Shown: positions 31,868-40,078 of the stretch, piece after piece
Position numbering within the stretch: position 1 is the first letter of the stretch
How the letters are laid out: each line of letters begins with the position of its first letter
Assembly (NCBI RefSeq): GCF_023897065.1
Contig: NZ_JAMHIV010000022.1
Coordinates: 124,001 to 188,000 of the forward strand
Length of the DNA stretch: 64,000 bases
Direction: 5' to 3'
Origin: Crossiella sp. SN42
Lineage (GTDB): Bacteria; Actinomycetota; Actinomycetes; Mycobacteriales; Pseudonocardiaceae
Notes under the pieces: generated by a model
The model's input: the letters and a program-made list of their open reading frames with translations, nothing else
What the model was told of the DNA's origin: nothing
Database searches by the model: none
Program-made: the position numbers and the translations under genes

Positions 31868-33504
31868 CGCTGCTCTCCCTTGATCGCGCCGGCCACGAAC
31901 AGGTCAAGGCACCGCTCGGCGTTGGCGGTGATGGTCAGCGACGGGTTGGCCAGGCAGGTGGAGCCGGGCAGCAGCGCCCCGTCCACGCAGTACAAACCGG
32001 GATATCCCTTGACCTGCCCGGAGAACTCGGTGGCCTGCCCCATCACCAGGCCGCCCAGCGGGTGGTAGGTGTTGCGCGCGCCGAGCCCGTGCGCGGTGCC
32101 GCGGTCGTAGTTGGGCAACCCGTTGAACAGGTAGCCCTTCTTGCCCTCGGTCTCCCACCAGAACCGGGTGGCCAGGTCGCGACCTGCTTTCTCGCCAAGG
32201 GTTTCCATCACGCCATAGGGCCAGTGCACCTTGCCGCCGCCGGTGGCCGGGTCGTAGCGCACCTCGCCGCGTTCCGGGGTGACCGAGGTGATCAGGTGGG
32301 TGGTGTTGGACTGGTTGAGGATGTTGGGCACCGGCGCGGCCTCCCAGGCCATCGAGGTCGGCGCGAACGGGTTGGCCTCGTCGAAGAACTTGACGTTGCC
32401 CGGCCCGCCCTGGTCGAAGCCGACGTCCTTGCGCAGGTTCATCCGCAGCACCAGGAAGTCGCCGTTGTTGCCCCAGCCCTTGCCGGTGGCCTCGTTGAGC
32501 TTGGGCAGCCAGCCCTTGGCCTTGGCGGTGACCATCAGCCCGGAGGAGTACACCGAACCGGCGGCCAGGAACAGGTAGTCGGCGTCCATCTTCTTGGTGG
32601 AGAGCACATCCCCGTTGTCGTTGGTCAGCTTGACCACGACCTCGTACCGCCCGGCCACCTCGCGGATCTCGGTGACCTCGTGCTGGGCCAGGATGGTCAC
32701 GTTGCCGGTGGCGGTGGCCCGGGCCAGGTAGGTGCGGTCCACGCTGTTCTTGGCGCCGGAGTTACTGCCGAAGGGGCCCTCGCCGATGCTGTGGCAGGCG
32801 ACCCGCTTGCCTTGTAGTTCCTCGCGGATGGCGTTCCAGTCCACCGCGAACGGGATCGGCACCGGCTCCTTGCCGAACTCGGCGAGGTATTCCAGCCACG
32901 CCCGCGCGCCCCGGTACTGCGGGTGCGCCTGCACGTCGGCGGGCAGGTAGCCGACCTTGAGGTTCTCCCTGGCGCGCGGCCAGTAGGTGCGGTCCATCTC
33001 GTCGAAGGGCAGCTGGCTCGGGTAGACCTTGTCCCACTCGGCGCGGCGCGGCTGCGGCATGTACAGCCCGATCACCAGTGACCCGCCGCCGACGCCGGAG
33101 CCGCTGAGCACCCGGATGCCCTCGCCCTCGTGGGTGGCGATCAGCCCGGCCTTGCGCTCGATCTTCTTGTTGATGTCCAGGCCCAGCGGCGGCCGGTCGT
33201 TGAACCAGGCGCACCGCCAGTCCGGGTTCTTGATGGTGCAGAAGGTGTCCCCGCTGGGTTTGACCTCCCAGCGCCGTCCGCGCTCCAGCACCGTGGTGCG
33301 CACGCCCGCTTGACCGAGCCGCAGCGCGGCGACCGCCCCGCTGAACCCGCTGCCCACCACGATCGCGGTCTTCCCGGCCAGCGCGGGCACCTCGCCGTAG
33401 GCGGCGAGCGCGCCGAAGCGGCCGAGCGCGCCGGAGGCCACCGCGGCCCCGGCGCCGACCGCCGCCACCTGGAACAGGGTCCGTCGTCGTACGGGTGTGC
33501 CCAT
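31864..33504 (-). CDS. choA: Tat-exported cholesterol oxidase, GMC type I (546 aa)
   Basis: The N-terminus MGTPVRRRTLFQVAAVGAGAAVASGAL is a twin-arginine signal. The FAD dinucleotide fold is VVGSGFSGAVAALRLGQAG near residue 50, followed by SGSGVGGGSLVI. The end carries the GMC cholesterol oxidase active site: His in NTYHPLGGLVMG and Asn in ANPSLTITANAERC, as in Streptomyces ChoA. It should oxidise and isomerise 3-beta-hydroxy-5-ene sterols outside the membrane with O2, giving 3-oxo-4-ene products and H2O2. It is unusual to find it inside the ltp/KstR operon. GAGG precedes the ATG. Confidence 0.88.
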   Translation of the reverse strand: MGTPVRRRTLFQVAAVGAGAAVASGALGRFGALAAYGEVPALAGKTAIVVGSGFSGAVAALRLGQAGVRTTVLERGRRWEVKPSGDTFCTIKNPDWRCAWFNDRPPLGLDINKKIERKAGLIATHEGEGIRVLSGSGVGGGSLVIGLYMPQPRRAEWDKVYPSQLPFDEMDRTYWPRARENLKVGYLPADVQAHPQYRGARAWLEYLAEFGKEPVPIPFAVDWNAIREELQGKRVACHSIGEGPFGSNSGAKNSVDRTYLARATATGNVTILAQHEVTEIREVAGRYEVVVKLTNDNGDVLSTKKMDADYLFLAAGSVYSSGLMVTAKAKGWLPKLNEATGKGWGNNGDFLVLRMNLRKDVGFDQGGPGNVKFFDEANPFAPTSMAWEAAPVPNILNQSNTTHLITSVTPERGEVRYDPATGGGKVHWPYGVMETLGEKAGRDLATRFWWETEGKKGYLFNGLPNYDRGTAHGLGARNTYHPLGGLVMGQATEFSGQVKGYPGLYCVDGALLPGSTCLANPSLTITANAERCLDLFVAGAIKGEQR

Positions 33505-33507
33505 TGC

Positions 33508-34671
33508 TCAGCCTCCCGGTCTGTCCGCGCCCACCACCCACAGTGCGAAGAACTGCGATCCACCGCCGTAGGCGTGCCCCAGCGCCAGGCGCGCCCCGTC
33601 GACCTGGTGCGCGCCCGCGCGGCCCTGCACCTGCCGGGCGGCCTCGGCGAAGCGCAGCAACCCTGACGCGCCAATAGGATTCGTGGACAACACTCCGCCG
33701 GAGGGGTTCACCGGGAGGCGACCGGTCAGCTCGGTCTCGCCTGCCTCGGTGAGCTTCCAGCCCTGTCCGGCCTCGGCGAAACCGAGGTTCTCCAACCACA
33801 TCGGCTCGAACCAGGAGAACGGCACGTAGATCTCGGCCACGTCGACCTGCCGCAGCGGGTCGGTGATCCCGGCCTCCCGCCACAGCGCGGCCGCGGCTTC
33901 CCGCCCGGCGCGCGGGTTGACCTGGTCCCGTCCGGCGAAGCTGGTCGGCTCGGTGCGCATCGCGGTGGCGTGCACCCAGGCCACCTTGCCCGGCGCGGCT
34001 TTCGCGGCGGTCTCGTCGCCGAGCACCAGCGCGGCGGCGCCGTCGGAGGAGGGGCAGGTCTCGTCGTAGCGGATCGGGTCCCACAGCATCGGGGATGCCT
34101 GCACCGACTCCAGGGTGATGTCGGGCTGGCGCAGGTGCGCGTGCGGGTTGAGCGCGCCGTTGCGCCGGTCCTTGACCGCGACCAGCGCGCCGATGTGCCC
34201 CGGCGCGCCCGCGCGGCGGATGTAGGCGCGCACGTGCGGGGCGAAGTAGCCGCCCGCCCCGGCGTGCACCGGCATGACGAACGGGGTGGGCACCGACAGC
34301 GCCCACATCGCGTTGGACTCCGACTGCTTCTCGAAGGCCACCGCCAGCACCCGCCGGTGGATCCCGGCCTGCACCAGGCTGGCCGCGACCACCCCGGTGG
34401 ACCCGCCGACCGATCCGGCGGTGTGCACCCGCAGCAGCGGTTTCCCGTTGGCGCCCAAGGCATCGGTGAGGTGCAGCTCGGGCATCATGACGCCCTCGAA
34501 CAGGTCTGGGGCCTTGCCGAGCACCACCGCGTCGATGTCGGCCATCTCGACCCCGGCGTCGTCGAGGGCGCGGTCGACGGCCTCGCGGCAGAGCCCGGCC
34601 ATGGACACGTCCAGGCGTTTGGCCGCGTGGTGGGTCTGGCCGGTGCCGAGCACGGCCGCGAGCTGGGCCAT
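33508..34671 (-). CDS. ltp3: Ltp3-like thiolase-fold (lipid-transfer) protein (387 aa)
   Basis: An SCP2-thiolase-like fold without the usual nucleophile Cys: the N-terminal site reads LRVHTAGSVGGSTGVVAASLV. The C-terminal half has NPSGGVLSTNPIGASGLLRFAEAARQ and LGHAYGGGSQFFALWVV. Order next to ltp4 and a DUF35 protein is that of Rv3521-Rv3523. In Rhodococcus, Ltp3/Ltp4 are needed for C24-branched sterol side chains and act as aldol lyases. The start at 34671 overlaps the ltp4 stop by one base. Confidence 0.85.
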   Translation of the reverse strand: MAQLAAVLGTGQTHHAAKRLDVSMAGLCREAVDRALDDAGVEMADIDAVVLGKAPDLFEGVMMPELHLTDALGANGKPLLRVHTAGSVGGSTGVVAASLVQAGIHRRVLAVAFEKQSESNAMWALSVPTPFVMPVHAGAGGYFAPHVRAYIRRAGAPGHIGALVAVKDRRNGALNPHAHLRQPDITLESVQASPMLWDPIRYDETCPSSDGAAALVLGDETAAKAAPGKVAWVHATAMRTEPTSFAGRDQVNPRAGREAAAALWREAGITDPLRQVDVAEIYVPFSWFEPMWLENLGFAEAGQGWKLTEAGETELTGRLPVNPSGGVLSTNPIGASGLLRFAEAARQVQGRAGAHQVDGARLALGHAYGGGSQFFALWVVGADRPGG

Positions 34672-35723
34672 CAGTCGCCGCCTTCCAGTACGCAGACCAG
34701 ATTTTGTTGCAGGCACGGGCCGCTGGTGGCGTGCGCCAGGGTCCGGTCCGCCTCGCCGGCGTGGATGTGCCGGGCGGCCAGGCCGATCCGGGACAGTCCG
34801 GCGGCGAACATCGGGTTGCCCGCGAGCACCCCGCCGGAGGGGTTGATCCGGGCCTCGTCGAGCCCAAGTTCTTGGCGCAGCAGGATCTCCTGGTGGGTGA
34901 ACGGCGCGTGCAGCTCGGCCAGCTGGACCCCGTCGCCGCCCGCGGCCCGTGCCGCGGCGACGGCGGAGGGGGCGGCGGTGAGGTCACGGGAGCCGAGCTG
35001 GCCGCTGTCGGTGCGGTGCGCCAGCCCGGTGATCCAGGCCGGTCGGGCGCAGAGCTCGCGGGCCCGGTCACCCGCGGCCAGCACCACCACCGAGGCGCCG
35101 TCGCTGATCGGCGCGCAGTCGTGCGCCCGCAGCGGATCCGCCAGGTACGGCTGGTCCAGGAGCTCGGCAACCGTTGGTGTGCCGGAAAGTTGGGCCTCGG
35201 GGTTGCCCACGGCGTCGGCGCGGGAGCGGGCGGCCACCTCGGCCATCGCGCGTTCGCTCCACCGCCCCTGTGCCATACCGAGGCGGGCCTGGAGTCCGGC
35301 GATGCTGACCGAGTCCGGCCACAGCGGGGTCATCAGGTACGGGTCCAGCTGTAGCGCCAGCACCCGGCGCAGCTCGCCGGCCGAGGACTTGCCGAAGCCG
35401 TAGACCAGCGCGGTGTCCACCTCGCCGAGCTTGAGCCGCACCCACGCCTCGTACAGCGCCCAGGCCGCGTCCATCTCCACGTGCGACTCGCTGATCGGCG
35501 GGAACGCGCCGATCGCGTCCACCGCGGAGACGAAGGAGAACGCCCGCCCCGCCAGGTAGTCCGAGGATCCCGAGCACCAGAACCCGATGTCCTGTTTGGA
35601 CAGTCCGGTGTCGGTGTAGACCTGCTGGAACAGCGGCACGAGCAGCTCGACCCCGTTGCCGGAGGCCTCGGTCCGGCGCACCGCGGGGGACTGGGCGAAG
35701 GCGACCACGGCGACCTCCGGCAC
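34671..35723 (-). CDS. ltp4: Ltp4-like thiolase-fold (lipid-transfer) protein (350 aa)
   Basis: A second SCP2-thiolase-like protein: VAVVAFAQSPAVRRTEASGNGVELLVPLFQQVYTDTGL, GFWCSGSSDYLAGRAFSFVSAVDAIGAFPPISESHVEMDAAWALYEAW, then NPSGGVLAGNPMFAAGLSRIGLAARHIH. No Cys occupies the usual nucleophile place. It is expected to pair with the Ltp3-like subunit, and the DUF35 protein upstream likely completes the complex, by analogy with Ltp2-ChsH2. Gene order equals Rv3522. Confidence 0.85.
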   Translation of the reverse strand: MPEVAVVAFAQSPAVRRTEASGNGVELLVPLFQQVYTDTGLSKQDIGFWCSGSSDYLAGRAFSFVSAVDAIGAFPPISESHVEMDAAWALYEAWVRLKLGEVDTALVYGFGKSSAGELRRVLALQLDPYLMTPLWPDSVSIAGLQARLGMAQGRWSERAMAEVAARSRADAVGNPEAQLSGTPTVAELLDQPYLADPLRAHDCAPISDGASVVVLAAGDRARELCARPAWITGLAHRTDSGQLGSRDLTAAPSAVAAARAAGGDGVQLAELHAPFTHQEILLRQELGLDEARINPSGGVLAGNPMFAAGLSRIGLAARHIHAGEADRTLAHATSGPCLQQNLVCVLEGGD

Positions 35724-35748
35724 GGCCTGCTCCTCTGCTGGTGGTGGG

Positions 35749-36711
35749 CTACAGGTGGCGGGCGAAGCTGTCGAACGGGGCGTCCGGCGCGCCGGTCGGG
35801 GTGAAGTGGTCGATGTTCTCCAGGGTGTGGCCCCACTGCTCGCGGGGCCGCCACACCGCGCGCACCCGCAGGCCCATCCGGACCTGCTCGGGCGCGATGC
35901 CCAGCACCAGGTGCTGGAACGGGATGTCCGCGCCGTCGAGCAGCACGGCGGCGGCCACGTACGGCGGCGGGATGCGCTGGCCCAGGAACGGCACGTTGAC
36001 CACGCAGAAGCTGGTCACCGTGCCCTCGTCGGACAGTCGCACCCAGTCGGTCAGCGGCACCCCGTCGGTGGGGCAGGCGCCGCGCGGCGGGATGTAGACC
36101 TGCGCGCACACCGGACAGCGCTGCCCGGTCAGCTCGCCCCTGGCGACCCCGCGCAGGAACTCGCTTTCCGCGGCGGAGGCGCTGTGCCGGTAGTGCAGGT
36201 TGATCGGGCTGACCGTGCCGCGCACGTCCTCGGCGAACTCGGGCACCGGCGGTTCCGGGGTGGCCGCGTCCAGTGGCTCGAAGCAGGCCAGGTCGGTGAT
36301 CGCGCCGACCGGCTCGGCGGTCCAGCGGGCCCGCACCCGCAGGCCGATGGACAGCGAGTCCGGTCCGGGCACGTCCACCGCGTGCAGCAGTGCGGTGTCC
36401 GCGCCGTCCAGCCGGATCAGCGCCCAGCCGAACGGTCGCTGGAGCGGTTGCCCGGCCAGCGGTTCCGGCTGCCAGGTCCAGCTCAGCACGGTGCCGGTGC
36501 TGCCCACCTCGACCAGCTCGGTGAGCGGTTCGGCGGTCACCGGGTCGTACTCGGCAGGCGGCACGTGCACCCGTCCGTCCGCGCCGCGGACACCCAGCAC
36601 GCGGTGGGCGCGCAGGGCGGTCAGGAAGGCGCCGAGCGTCGGTCCGAGCGAACGGGTGTAGGCGAACTCCACCCGGAGCTCAGCGCTGAGCGGCTGGTGG
36701 CTCACGGTCAC
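35749..36711 (-). CDS. DUF35 zinc-ribbon/OB-fold protein, Rv3521-like (320 aa)
   Basis: The C-terminal half has a rubredoxin-like zinc ribbon (GQRCPVCAQVYIPPRGACPTDG) followed by an OB fold (VTSFCVVNVPFLGQRIPPPYVAAAVLLDGADIPFQHLV). The N-terminal half is a second, degenerate copy without the Cys (LRAHRVLGVRGADGRVHVPPAEYDP). DUF35 proteins are partners of thiolase-fold aldolases. First gene of the long minus-strand operon down to 30547. The ATG at 36747 would span the KstR box, so the GTG at 36711 (VTVSHQPL) is preferred; GTG 36705 is also possible. Confidence 0.82.
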   Translation of the reverse strand: MTVSHQPLSAELRVEFAYTRSLGPTLGAFLTALRAHRVLGVRGADGRVHVPPAEYDPVTAEPLTELVEVGSTGTVLSWTWQPEPLAGQPLQRPFGWALIRLDGADTALLHAVDVPGPDSLSIGLRVRARWTAEPVGAITDLACFEPLDAATPEPPVPEFAEDVRGTVSPINLHYRHSASAAESEFLRGVARGELTGQRCPVCAQVYIPPRGACPTDGVPLTDWVRLSDEGTVTSFCVVNVPFLGQRIPPPYVAAAVLLDGADIPFQHLVLGIAPEQVRMGLRVRAVWRPREQWGHTLENIDHFTPTGAPDAPFDSFARHL

Positions 36712-36720
36712 GGAATTGAG

Positions 36721-36734
36721 TGAAACACGTTCTC
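36721..36734. promoter_or_regulatory. KstR operator, ltp operon / Rv3520c-like gene
   Basis: TGAAACACGTTCTC matches TnnAACnnGTTnnA except for C at the last base. It lies ten bases before the preferred GTG of the DUF35 gene and 55 bases before the divergent LLM gene, so it could control both transcripts. Confidence 0.75.
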
Positions 36735-36788
36735 GTTTTTGCGGCAAGATGGTAGGAGACAGCTGACCCGGAAGGACGGTTGTGCGCT

Positions 36789-37979
36789 ATGCGACTTGGG
36801 TTGCAGCTCGGCTACTGGGGCGCAGGCCCACCGGATGACACCCTGGAACTCGTTACCGAGGCGGAGCGGGCCGGGTTCGACGCGGTGTTCGCCGCCGAGT
36901 CCTGGGGCTCGGACGCCTTCACCCCGCTGGCCTGGTGGGGCTCGCACACCGAGCGGATCCGGCTGGGCACCTCGGTGGCCCAGCTCTCCGCGCGCAGTCC
37001 GGCCGCCTGCGCGATGCACGCGCTGACCCTGGACCACCTCTCCGGCGGCCGGGCCATCCTCGGGCTCGGCGTGTCCGGGCCGCAGGTGGTGGAGGGCTGG
37101 TACGGCCAGCCCTTCGGCAAACCCTTGGCGCGCACCAGGGAGTACGTCTCGATCATCCGTCAGGTGCTGGCCAGGCAGGCCCCGGTGCGTAACGACGGCC
37201 CGCACTACCCGTTGCCCTACACCGGCCCCGGCGCGCTCGGCCTGGGCCGCCCGCTCAAGCCGATCACCCACCCGCTGCGCGCCGACCTGCCGATCTGGCT
37301 CGGCGCGGAGGGCCCGGCCAACATCGCGCAGACCGCGGAGATCGCCGACGGCTGGCTGGCCATCTACTACACCCCGCGGCTGGCCGGGCTGTACCGCGAG
37401 TACCTGGAAGAGGGCTTCGCCCGGCCGGGCGCGCGGCGCGGCGCGGCCGACTTCGAGATCGCGGTCAGCGTGCCGGTGGTGGTCACCGAGGACCCGGCGG
37501 CCGAGCTGGCCCGGCTGAAACCGACCTATGCGCTCTACCTGGGCGGCATGGGCGCGCCCACGATGAACTTCCACGCGGATGTGTTCACCCGGATGGGATA
37601 CGGCGAGGTGGTCGCGGAGGTGACCCGGCTGTTCGGGGCCGGGCGCAAGGAGGAGGCGGCGCGGGCGGTGCCGGACGAGCTGGTGGCCGAGGTGACCATC
37701 GTCGGGGACCGGGAGCGGGTGCGCGCGGAGATCGGCAGGTGGGCGGCGGCCGGGGTGACCATGCTGGTGGTCGGCTGCCGGGATGCCGCGGCGGTGCGCG
37801 CGGTCGGGGAGGCGGTGGTGGACGGGGCTGGAGAGGCAGCGGCGGTGCACGAGGCCGGGGGAGTGGTGGCGGCGCGCGGGGTCGGGGAGGCTGCGGCGGT
37901 TCGCGGGGCTGGGGAGGCAGGGGCGGTGCGCGCGGTTGGCGCGGCCGTGGTGTCGAGCGGGAACGAGGTGGCGGGATGA
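36789..37979 (+). CDS. LLM-class oxidoreductase, Rv3520c-like, with a repetitive C-terminal tail (396 aa)
   Basis: A luciferase-like enzyme: LGYWGAGPPDDTLELVTEAERAGFDAVFAAESWGSDAFTPLAWWGSHTERIRLGTSVAQLSARSPAACAM, then LGLGVSGPQVVEGWYGQPF, typical of the F420-dependent Rv3520c group in the sterol regulon. The catalytic core ends near residue 330 (TIVGDRERVRAEIGRWAAAGVTMLVVGCRD). After it comes a tail of about 60 residues made of degenerate 9-residue repeats. The ATG at 36789 is preferred; a TTG at 36780 is closer to AAGGA. It overlaps the ligase start by four bases. Confidence 0.85.
   Translation: MRLGLQLGYWGAGPPDDTLELVTEAERAGFDAVFAAESWGSDAFTPLAWWGSHTERIRLGTSVAQLSARSPAACAMHALTLDHLSGGRAILGLGVSGPQVVEGWYGQPFGKPLARTREYVSIIRQVLARQAPVRNDGPHYPLPYTGPGALGLGRPLKPITHPLRADLPIWLGAEGPANIAQTAEIADGWLAIYYTPRLAGLYREYLEEGFARPGARRGAADFEIAVSVPVVVTEDPAAELARLKPTYALYLGGMGAPTMNFHADVFTRMGYGEVVAEVTRLFGAGRKEEAARAVPDELVAEVTIVGDRERVRAEIGRWAAAGVTMLVVGCRDAAAVRAVGEAVVDGAGEAAAVHEAGGVVAARGVGEAAAVRGAGEAGAVRAVGAAVVSSGNEVAG
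37788..37946 (+). repeat. Degenerate 27-bp tandem repeat inside a coding region
   Basis: Six units in frame encode AAVRAVGEA, VVDGAGEA (one codon short), AAVHEAGGV, VAARGVGEA, AAVRGAGEA and GAVRAVGAA. The DNA unit is about 27 bases, G-rich on the plus strand (GCGGTGCGCGCGGTCGGGGA and variants). It extends the LLM enzyme beyond its fold. No such tail is expected in the family, so it looks like recent slippage growth of a minisatellite. Confidence 0.75.
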
Positions 37980-39532
37980 GCGAGCCGATCGGACTGTGGA
38001 CCATCGCCGAGGCCGAACCGGACCGGGTCGCGGTGATCGAACCCGACGGCACCGAGATCAGCTACGGCGAGCTGACCAGCCGCGCCAACCGGTACGGGCG
38101 CGGGTTCCAGGCGCTGGGCCTGGCGCCGGGGGACACCGTGGTGGTGCTGCTGCCCAACTCCGCCGAGCTGCTCGCGGTGTTCTTCGCCGCGTTGCAAACT
38201 GGCCTGTACTTCGTCCCGGTGAACTGGCACCTGGTCGGACCGGAGATCAACTACATCATCGCCGACAGCGGGGCCAAGGCCTTCGTCGCGCACGAGCGCT
38301 TCGCCGGGTCCGCGCGGGCCGCGGTCGAGGGCGACCCGGTGCCGGAAGAAGCCCGGTTCGCGGTGGGGGCGATCGACGGGTTCCGGCCGCTGGCCGAGCT
38401 GGGCGCGGGTGAACCGCCTGGCCGGCCGGACGACCGGGTGCTGGGCTCGCCGATGCTCTACACCTCCGGCACCACCGGGCGACCCAAGGGCGTGCGCCGG
38501 CCGCTGACCGGGGAGCCGGTGGACGAGGTGCCCGCGCGCAACCGGCTGTTCTTCGCCCTGTTCGACCTGCGCCCGCACGACGGGCACGTGCACCTGTGCG
38601 GCTCGCCGCTCTACCACGCCGCGGTGCTCAGCTGTGCCGTCGTCTCGGTGCTCTACGGGCATCCGGTGGTGCTGATGGACGGCTGGGACGCCGAGGAGAT
38701 GCTGCGGCTGATCGAGCGGCACCGGGTCACGCACAGCCACGTGGTGCCCACCCAGTTCCACCGCCTGCTCGCGCTGCCGGCCGAAACCCGCGCCAGGTAC
38801 GACCTGTCCTCGCTGCGCAAGCTCGTGCACGGGGCCGCGCCCTGCCCGCAGGAGACCAAGCGCCGGATGATCGACTGGCTCGGGCCGGTGATCGTGGAGT
38901 ACTACGCGGCCACCGAGGGCGGCGGCGCGGTGATCGACTCCGCGCAGTGGCTGGCCAAACCCGGTTCGGTCGGCCTGCCCTGGCCGGGCTCGCAGGTCAA
39001 GGTGCTGGACGAGCAGGGAGCCGAGGTGCCGGTCGGTCAGCCGGGGCTGGTGTACCTGCAGGCCGGGGCGGTGACCACCTTCGAGTACCACGGCGCCCCG
39101 GAGAAGACCGCGGCCAACCGGGTGGGTGAGCTGTTCACCATGGGGGACATCGGCTACCTGGACGCCGACGGCTACCTGTTCCTCTGCGACCGGCGCAACG
39201 ACATGATCATCTCCGGTGGGGTGAACATCTACCCCGCCGAGATCGAGGGCGAGCTGGCGGTGCACCCGAAGGTGGCCGACGTGGCGGTCTTCGGCATCCC
39301 GCACCCGGACTGGGGCGAGGAGGTCAAGGCGGTGGTGCAGCCCGCAGACGGGGTGACCGGGGACGCGGCGCTGACCGAGGAGCTGCTCGCCTGGGCCGGG
39401 ACCAGGCTGGCCAAGTTCAAGCTGCCGCGCAGCATCGACTACCTCGACTCGCTGCCGAGGGATCCCAACGGCAAGCTGTACAAGCGAAGGCTGCGCGAAC
39501 CGTACTGGGCGGGCAGTGCCCGCACCATCTGA
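37976..39532 (+). CDS. Acyl-CoA synthetase, FadD type (518 aa)
   Basis: An adenylate-forming ligase. The P-loop is MLYTSGTTGRPKGVRRPL, then YYAATEGGGAVIDSAQW (A5 region), GDIGYLDADGYLFLCDRRNDMIISGGVNIYPAEIE (A7/A8) and the catalytic Lys in PRDPNGKLYKRRLREPYW. It starts at MSEPIGLWTIAEAEPDRVAV, overlapping the LLM stop. Unlike the fadD19 gene downstream it is not a clear orthologue of a named sterol ligase. It probably activates a steroid side-chain or ring-derived acid. Confidence 0.88.
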   Translation: MSEPIGLWTIAEAEPDRVAVIEPDGTEISYGELTSRANRYGRGFQALGLAPGDTVVVLLPNSAELLAVFFAALQTGLYFVPVNWHLVGPEINYIIADSGAKAFVAHERFAGSARAAVEGDPVPEEARFAVGAIDGFRPLAELGAGEPPGRPDDRVLGSPMLYTSGTTGRPKGVRRPLTGEPVDEVPARNRLFFALFDLRPHDGHVHLCGSPLYHAAVLSCAVVSVLYGHPVVLMDGWDAEEMLRLIERHRVTHSHVVPTQFHRLLALPAETRARYDLSSLRKLVHGAAPCPQETKRRMIDWLGPVIVEYYAATEGGGAVIDSAQWLAKPGSVGLPWPGSQVKVLDEQGAEVPVGQPGLVYLQAGAVTTFEYHGAPEKTAANRVGELFTMGDIGYLDADGYLFLCDRRNDMIISGGVNIYPAEIEGELAVHPKVADVAVFGIPHPDWGEEVKAVVQPADGVTGDAALTEELLAWAGTRLAKFKLPRSIDYLDSLPRDPNGKLYKRRLREPYWAGSARTI

Positions 39533-39545
39533 CCAGGGAGCCCGG

Positions 39546-40010
39546 ATGAGCCGCCGAGACCAGATCACCATGTCCCCGGCCGAGGTGGAGAACTTCCTCG
39601 GCGAGCAGCGCACACTGGTGGTGGCCAGCCTCGGCCCGACCGGGCACCCGCACGTGGTGCCGATGTGGTTCGCCCTGCTGGACGGGGAGATCGTGTTCTG
39701 GACCTACGCGGCCTCGCAGAAGGTGCACAACCTGCGGCGGGACCCTCGGCTGAGCTGCCTGGTCGAGGCGGGGGACAGCTACGAGAAGCTGCGCGGGGTG
39801 TCCATGGAGGGCACCGCGGAGGTGCAGACCGATCCGGCCGCCGTGCTGCGGGTGGGGACCGCGATCCTCACCCGCTACGGCGGCGGCCCGGTGGACGAGG
39901 CGGCCAGCGAGCACATCGCCCGGCAGGCGGTGAAACGGGTCGCGATCACCTTCCACCGCAGCCGGATCGCCAGCTGGGACCACCGCAAGCTCGGCCCTGG
40001 CGTGTACTGA
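39546..40010 (+). CDS. PPOX-class F420-dependent oxidoreductase (154 aa)
   Basis: A split-barrel protein: NFLGEQRTLVVASLGPTGHPHVVPMWFALLDGEIVFWTYAASQKVHNLRRDPRLSCLVEAG, the signature of small actinobacterial F420/FMN-binding proteins of the pyridoxamine-phosphate-oxidase fold. GGGAG lies upstream of the ATG at 39546. It follows the ligase gene after 13 bases. It is not the Ddn type that M. tuberculosis has beside fadA5, but may serve a similar quinone or enone reduction. Confidence 0.85.
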   Translation: MSRRDQITMSPAEVENFLGEQRTLVVASLGPTGHPHVVPMWFALLDGEIVFWTYAASQKVHNLRRDPRLSCLVEAGDSYEKLRGVSMEGTAEVQTDPAAVLRVGTAILTRYGGGPVDEAASEHIARQAVKRVAITFHRSRIASWDHRKLGPGVY

Positions 40011-40078
40011 ACGAAAGTCGGCGTGCTGCTGGTCGTTCGTCGGTCCACCGCGGACCGTGGGATCGGTAGAAAGTCGGC

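Noticed and set aside
37788-37946. Possible CRISPR-like array
   Set aside because: The repeats are degenerate, adjacent without spacers and in frame within a coding region, so they are a minisatellite.
39546-40010. Ddn (deazaflavin-dependent nitroreductase) orthologue
   Set aside because: The protein is of the general PPOX split-barrel type and lacks the features I associate with Ddn; gene order also differs.
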